DNA of 6,880 bases from assembly GCA_015489285.1 (NCBI GenBank), contig WGAA01000024.1:1-6880 (forward strand). The letters are read 5' to 3'. The notes beneath the pieces are model-generated. The model did no database searches. It saw nothing but the letters and a program-made list of their open reading frames with translations, and had not been told where the DNA came from. Below, one piece after another: positions 5,717-6,880 of the stretch. The stretch's first letter is position 1, and every line of letters starts with the position of its first letter. The position numbers and the translations under genes were made by a program. Source of the stretch: Anaerolineae bacterium. GTDB lineage: Bacteria > Chloroflexota > Anaerolineae > JAADDB01.

Positions 5717-6238
5717 CTACCATTCCAGCATGTAAGGGCCGCGGTCCTCCTCCCACGGGGCCTCCTCCGGCCCCAGCCAGGAGGTGAGGAGGACCGCGGA
5801 AAGGGCGGCAATGAGGGCCGCGGCAATCAGCTGTAAAAGGCAGGAGAAGGACATGAGGAGGAAGAGCCCGGTGGGTGAAAAGACGACTTCCGGCGCCACC
5901 CCTGCTTCCTGGTAGAGGGCAACGATATCCGGGGGCAACGAATGGAGGATGCCCGGGGTTCCCCCCATGAGCAGGAGAAGAACGGGGACGAGGAGAATGC
6001 CCAACAGGCCGCCGATGAGCCCCGTAATCAAGCCGGCCACCGCCCCCCCGACCGCGATGTCCGTATCCCGGGCCTCGGGCACGTGCCAGTAGGCCACCAG
6101 TGCTCCCACGGCAACCCACAAGGCCAAACTGAAGATCCACACGAGGCATTGCCCCGCCAGAGGGACGAGGACGAGGAACTCGATGACAAAGGCGCCTATC
6201 GCGCCCAAAATGCCCGCGCGTATCCCCACCCGGATCAC
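5717..6238 (-). CDS. Small polytopic membrane protein of unknown function
   Basis: This 173-aa protein has about four hydrophobic segments: roughly 7-29, 31-51, 61-91 (rich in Gly, AGLITGLIGGLLGILL) and 121-152. The loop at 92-120 contains Pro and acidic residues and a VVFSPTG stretch. The C-terminus is short and acidic (PEEAPWEEDRGPYMLEW). I do not recognise a named family; it looks like the small Gly-rich hypothetical membrane proteins seen beside signalling genes. Translation starts with GTG at 6236-6238, 7 nt after the stop of the receiver gene. Its Shine-Dalgarno sequence GAGGAG (6249-6254) is the last glutamate codons of that gene, so the two are very probably cotranscribed and translationally coupled. 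The last 60 nt or so of coding sequence contain a large inverted repeat. A role as sensor or partner of the receiver is only inferred from position. Confidence 0.85.
   Translation of the reverse strand: MIRVGIRAGILGAIGAFVIEFLVLVPLAGQCLVWIFSLALWVAVGALVAYWHVPEARDTDIAVGGAVAGLITGLIGGLLGILLVPVLLLLMGGTPGILHSLPPDIVALYQEAGVAPEVVFSPTGLFLLMSFSCLLQLIAAALIAALSAVLLTSWLGPEEAPWEEDRGPYMLEW
5739..5799. repeat. 14-bp perfect inverted repeat with nested hairpin inside the membrane-protein gene
   Basis: CCGCGGTCCTCCTC (5739-5752) and GAGGAGGACCGCGG (5786-5799) are perfect reverse complements 33 nt apart. Between them GGGGCC (5757-5762) pairs with GGCCCC (5769-5774). The repeat lies in the last third of the C-terminal coding region, ending 22 nt before the stop codon. 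No T-run follows on either strand. Confidence 0.8.
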
Positions 6239-6245
6239 GGGTTTC

Positions 6246-6659
6246 CTACTCCTCTTCTTGGGATGTTCGCACCGTGTCCCCCTGGAGCACCCGTTCGATG
6301 ATATCGATGAGCTCTCGTGGGCTGAAGGGCTTCACGATGTACGCGGCCGCGCCCTCCTGCTCCAGCGCACGCAGGCGTTCTTCCGTGCTGGCCCGGGCCG
6401 TCACGTAGATGACCGGTATGTCCTTCAATTCGGGGTCCTCTCGCAGCTGCGCGTGGAATCGCCATCCGTCAAGGCCGGGCATCATCAAGTCCAGCAGGAT
6501 GACATCGGGCCTGTGCTCCCGTACCAGCGCAAGCCCCTCGTCGCCATCGTACGCTTTGAGCACGAGATACCCCTTGCGCCTGAGAATGATATCTATCAAC
6601 TCTGCAATATCCGGTTGATCTTCGATGCACGCGATGACCGGTTGACGTTCGTGTGGCAT
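6246..6659 (-). CDS. Stand-alone receiver-domain response regulator (CheY-like)
   Basis: This 137-aa protein consists of one receiver domain and a short acidic tail (QGDTVRTSQEEE) with no DNA-binding or enzymatic output domain. All receiver signatures are present: acidic pair E13-D14 (CIEDQPD), phosphoacceptor D57 (VILLDLMMPG), T87 (IYVTARA) and K110 in VKPFSP. It is therefore expected to accept phosphate from a kinase, and the soluble kinase at 3617-5242 is the only candidate in the window. I chose the ATG at 6657-6659, 7 nt after GAGG within a purine-rich GAGGGGGAG (6662-6670). An in-frame upstream extension to a TTG near 6780 would cross the predicted promoter and encodes no receiver sequence. 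The gene is followed by, and coupled to, the membrane protein at 5717-6238. Confidence 0.94.
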   Translation of the reverse strand: MPHERQPVIACIEDQPDIAELIDIILRRKGYLVLKAYDGDEGLALVREHRPDVILLDLMMPGLDGWRFHAQLREDPELKDIPVIYVTARASTEERLRALEQEGAAAYIVKPFSPRELIDIIERVLQGDTVRTSQEEE

Positions 6660-6744
6660 TGCTCCCCCTCGTCTTCCCGTTGCAAATGATTCTAAGGGCC
6701 CAGGTGAGCGGAATTCCGGCCACACCCGAAAGATACCCCCATGC

Positions 6745-6774
6745 ATCATAACATCAACAAACCCGTCGTGCAAA
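6745..6774 (-). promoter_or_regulatory. Promoter of the receiver/membrane-protein operon
   Basis: On the minus strand an extended -10, TGTTATGAT (hexamer TATGAT at 6745-6750), follows TTTGCA (6769-6774) at an 18-bp spacing. The predicted start near 6738 gives a leader of about 79 nt before the ATG at 6657-6659. Imperfect inverted repeats ACCCGT/ACGGGT flank the -35 element. Confidence 0.55.
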
Positions 6775-6819
6775 CACCGCAACGGGTGGAGCGGAGCATC
6801 CGAGGCCGATCCCGGCGGT

Positions 6820-6848
6820 TTGGTCCCCTTATCGGGCTACTGTATAAT
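6820..6848 (+). promoter_or_regulatory. Plus-strand promoter for a gene just beyond the window
   Basis: TTGGTC (6820-6825), a 17-bp spacer and a perfect TATAAT (6843-6848) are followed about 15 nt later by GGAGGGAG (from 6864). No start codon appears in suitable position before the window ends, so the gene is expected to start at or just after the last base. Confidence 0.6.
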
Positions 6849-6863
6849 CCTGCCATACCCTGT

Positions 6864-6868
6864 GGAGG
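6864..6868 (+). promoter_or_regulatory. Ribosome binding site of the next, unseen plus-strand gene
   Basis: GGAGG lies 12 nt before the end of the window, a plausible distance for a start codon at about position 6881. It supports the upstream TATAAT promoter being real, with a short leader. Confidence 0.5.
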
Positions 6869-6880
6869 GAGTTCGTAATC

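Larger units (their letters stand above)
6660..6880. other. Intergenic region with divergent promoters
   Basis: The 221 bp right of the receiver gene contain no credible gene. They hold the receiver promoter (minus strand), an ACCCGT/ACGGGT inverted repeat around its -35 (6761-6766 and 6782-6787), a 10-bp palindrome CGGAATTCCG (6709-6718) in the receiver leader, and a plus-strand promoter with RBS at the right edge. Confidence 0.6.

Noticed and set aside
5515..5787. Plus-strand open frame (90 codons) over the tRNAs, with WDLNPRGHKAPGDFESPALG
   Set aside because: This peptide is the well-known spurious translation of the antisense of a serine tRNA; both strands are explained by the tRNA genes.
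6660..6782. N-terminal extension of the receiver to a TTG start
   Set aside because: The extension overlaps the predicted promoter and the purine-rich RBS, and its residues do not resemble part of a receiver.

Overview
The window most likely comes from the chromosome of a Chloroflexota bacterium (Anaerolineae/Caldilineae-like). This is an inference from several features: roughly 60% GC by eye, exported proteins with long Thr-Pro linkers, DUF11 and SdrD-like surface modules, a terminal Fn3-like domain running into a short aromatic/basic C-terminal tail, and a soluble GAF-HisKA histidine kinase. I see no phage, transposon, CRISPR or toxin-antitoxin signature.

Layout, left to right. Positions 1-194 (+) are the 3' end of a secreted protein whose last visible domain is a beta-sandwich. 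A perfect 16-bp stem terminator at 209-244 separates it from the convergent 1048-aa surface protein at 274-3420 (-), which dominates the window. That protein has a signal peptide, two DUF11-like domains, five SdrD/prealbumin-like domains, three Thr-Pro linkers, an Fn3-like domain and a C-terminal tail resembling that of its convergent neighbour. Its 196-bp upstream region holds an extended -10 promoter, a 6-6-6 dyad just upstream of it, and a leader that can fold. Next comes a cytoplasmic sensor kinase (3617-5242, -) with a degenerate receiver, GAF, HisKA and HATPase domains and its own promoter. Two closely related serine tRNAs, GGA and CGA, follow on the minus strand with a promoter and a terminator. 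The last unit is a translationally coupled pair on the minus strand: a stand-alone receiver protein (6246-6659) followed by a small four-helix membrane protein (5717-6238). At the right edge a plus-strand promoter and Shine-Dalgarno sequence point to a gene starting at or just beyond the last base.

How the genes may work together (inference): the orphan kinase and orphan receiver lie on either side of the tRNA pair and could form a phosphorelay, with the surface protein next to the kinase as a possible output. Nothing in the sequence proves this. Most of the window is ordinary housekeeping plus cell-surface biology. The observations most worth following are the shared C-terminal tail of the two convergent exported proteins, the dyad/leader at the surface-protein promoter, and the large inverted repeat at the end of the membrane-protein gene.
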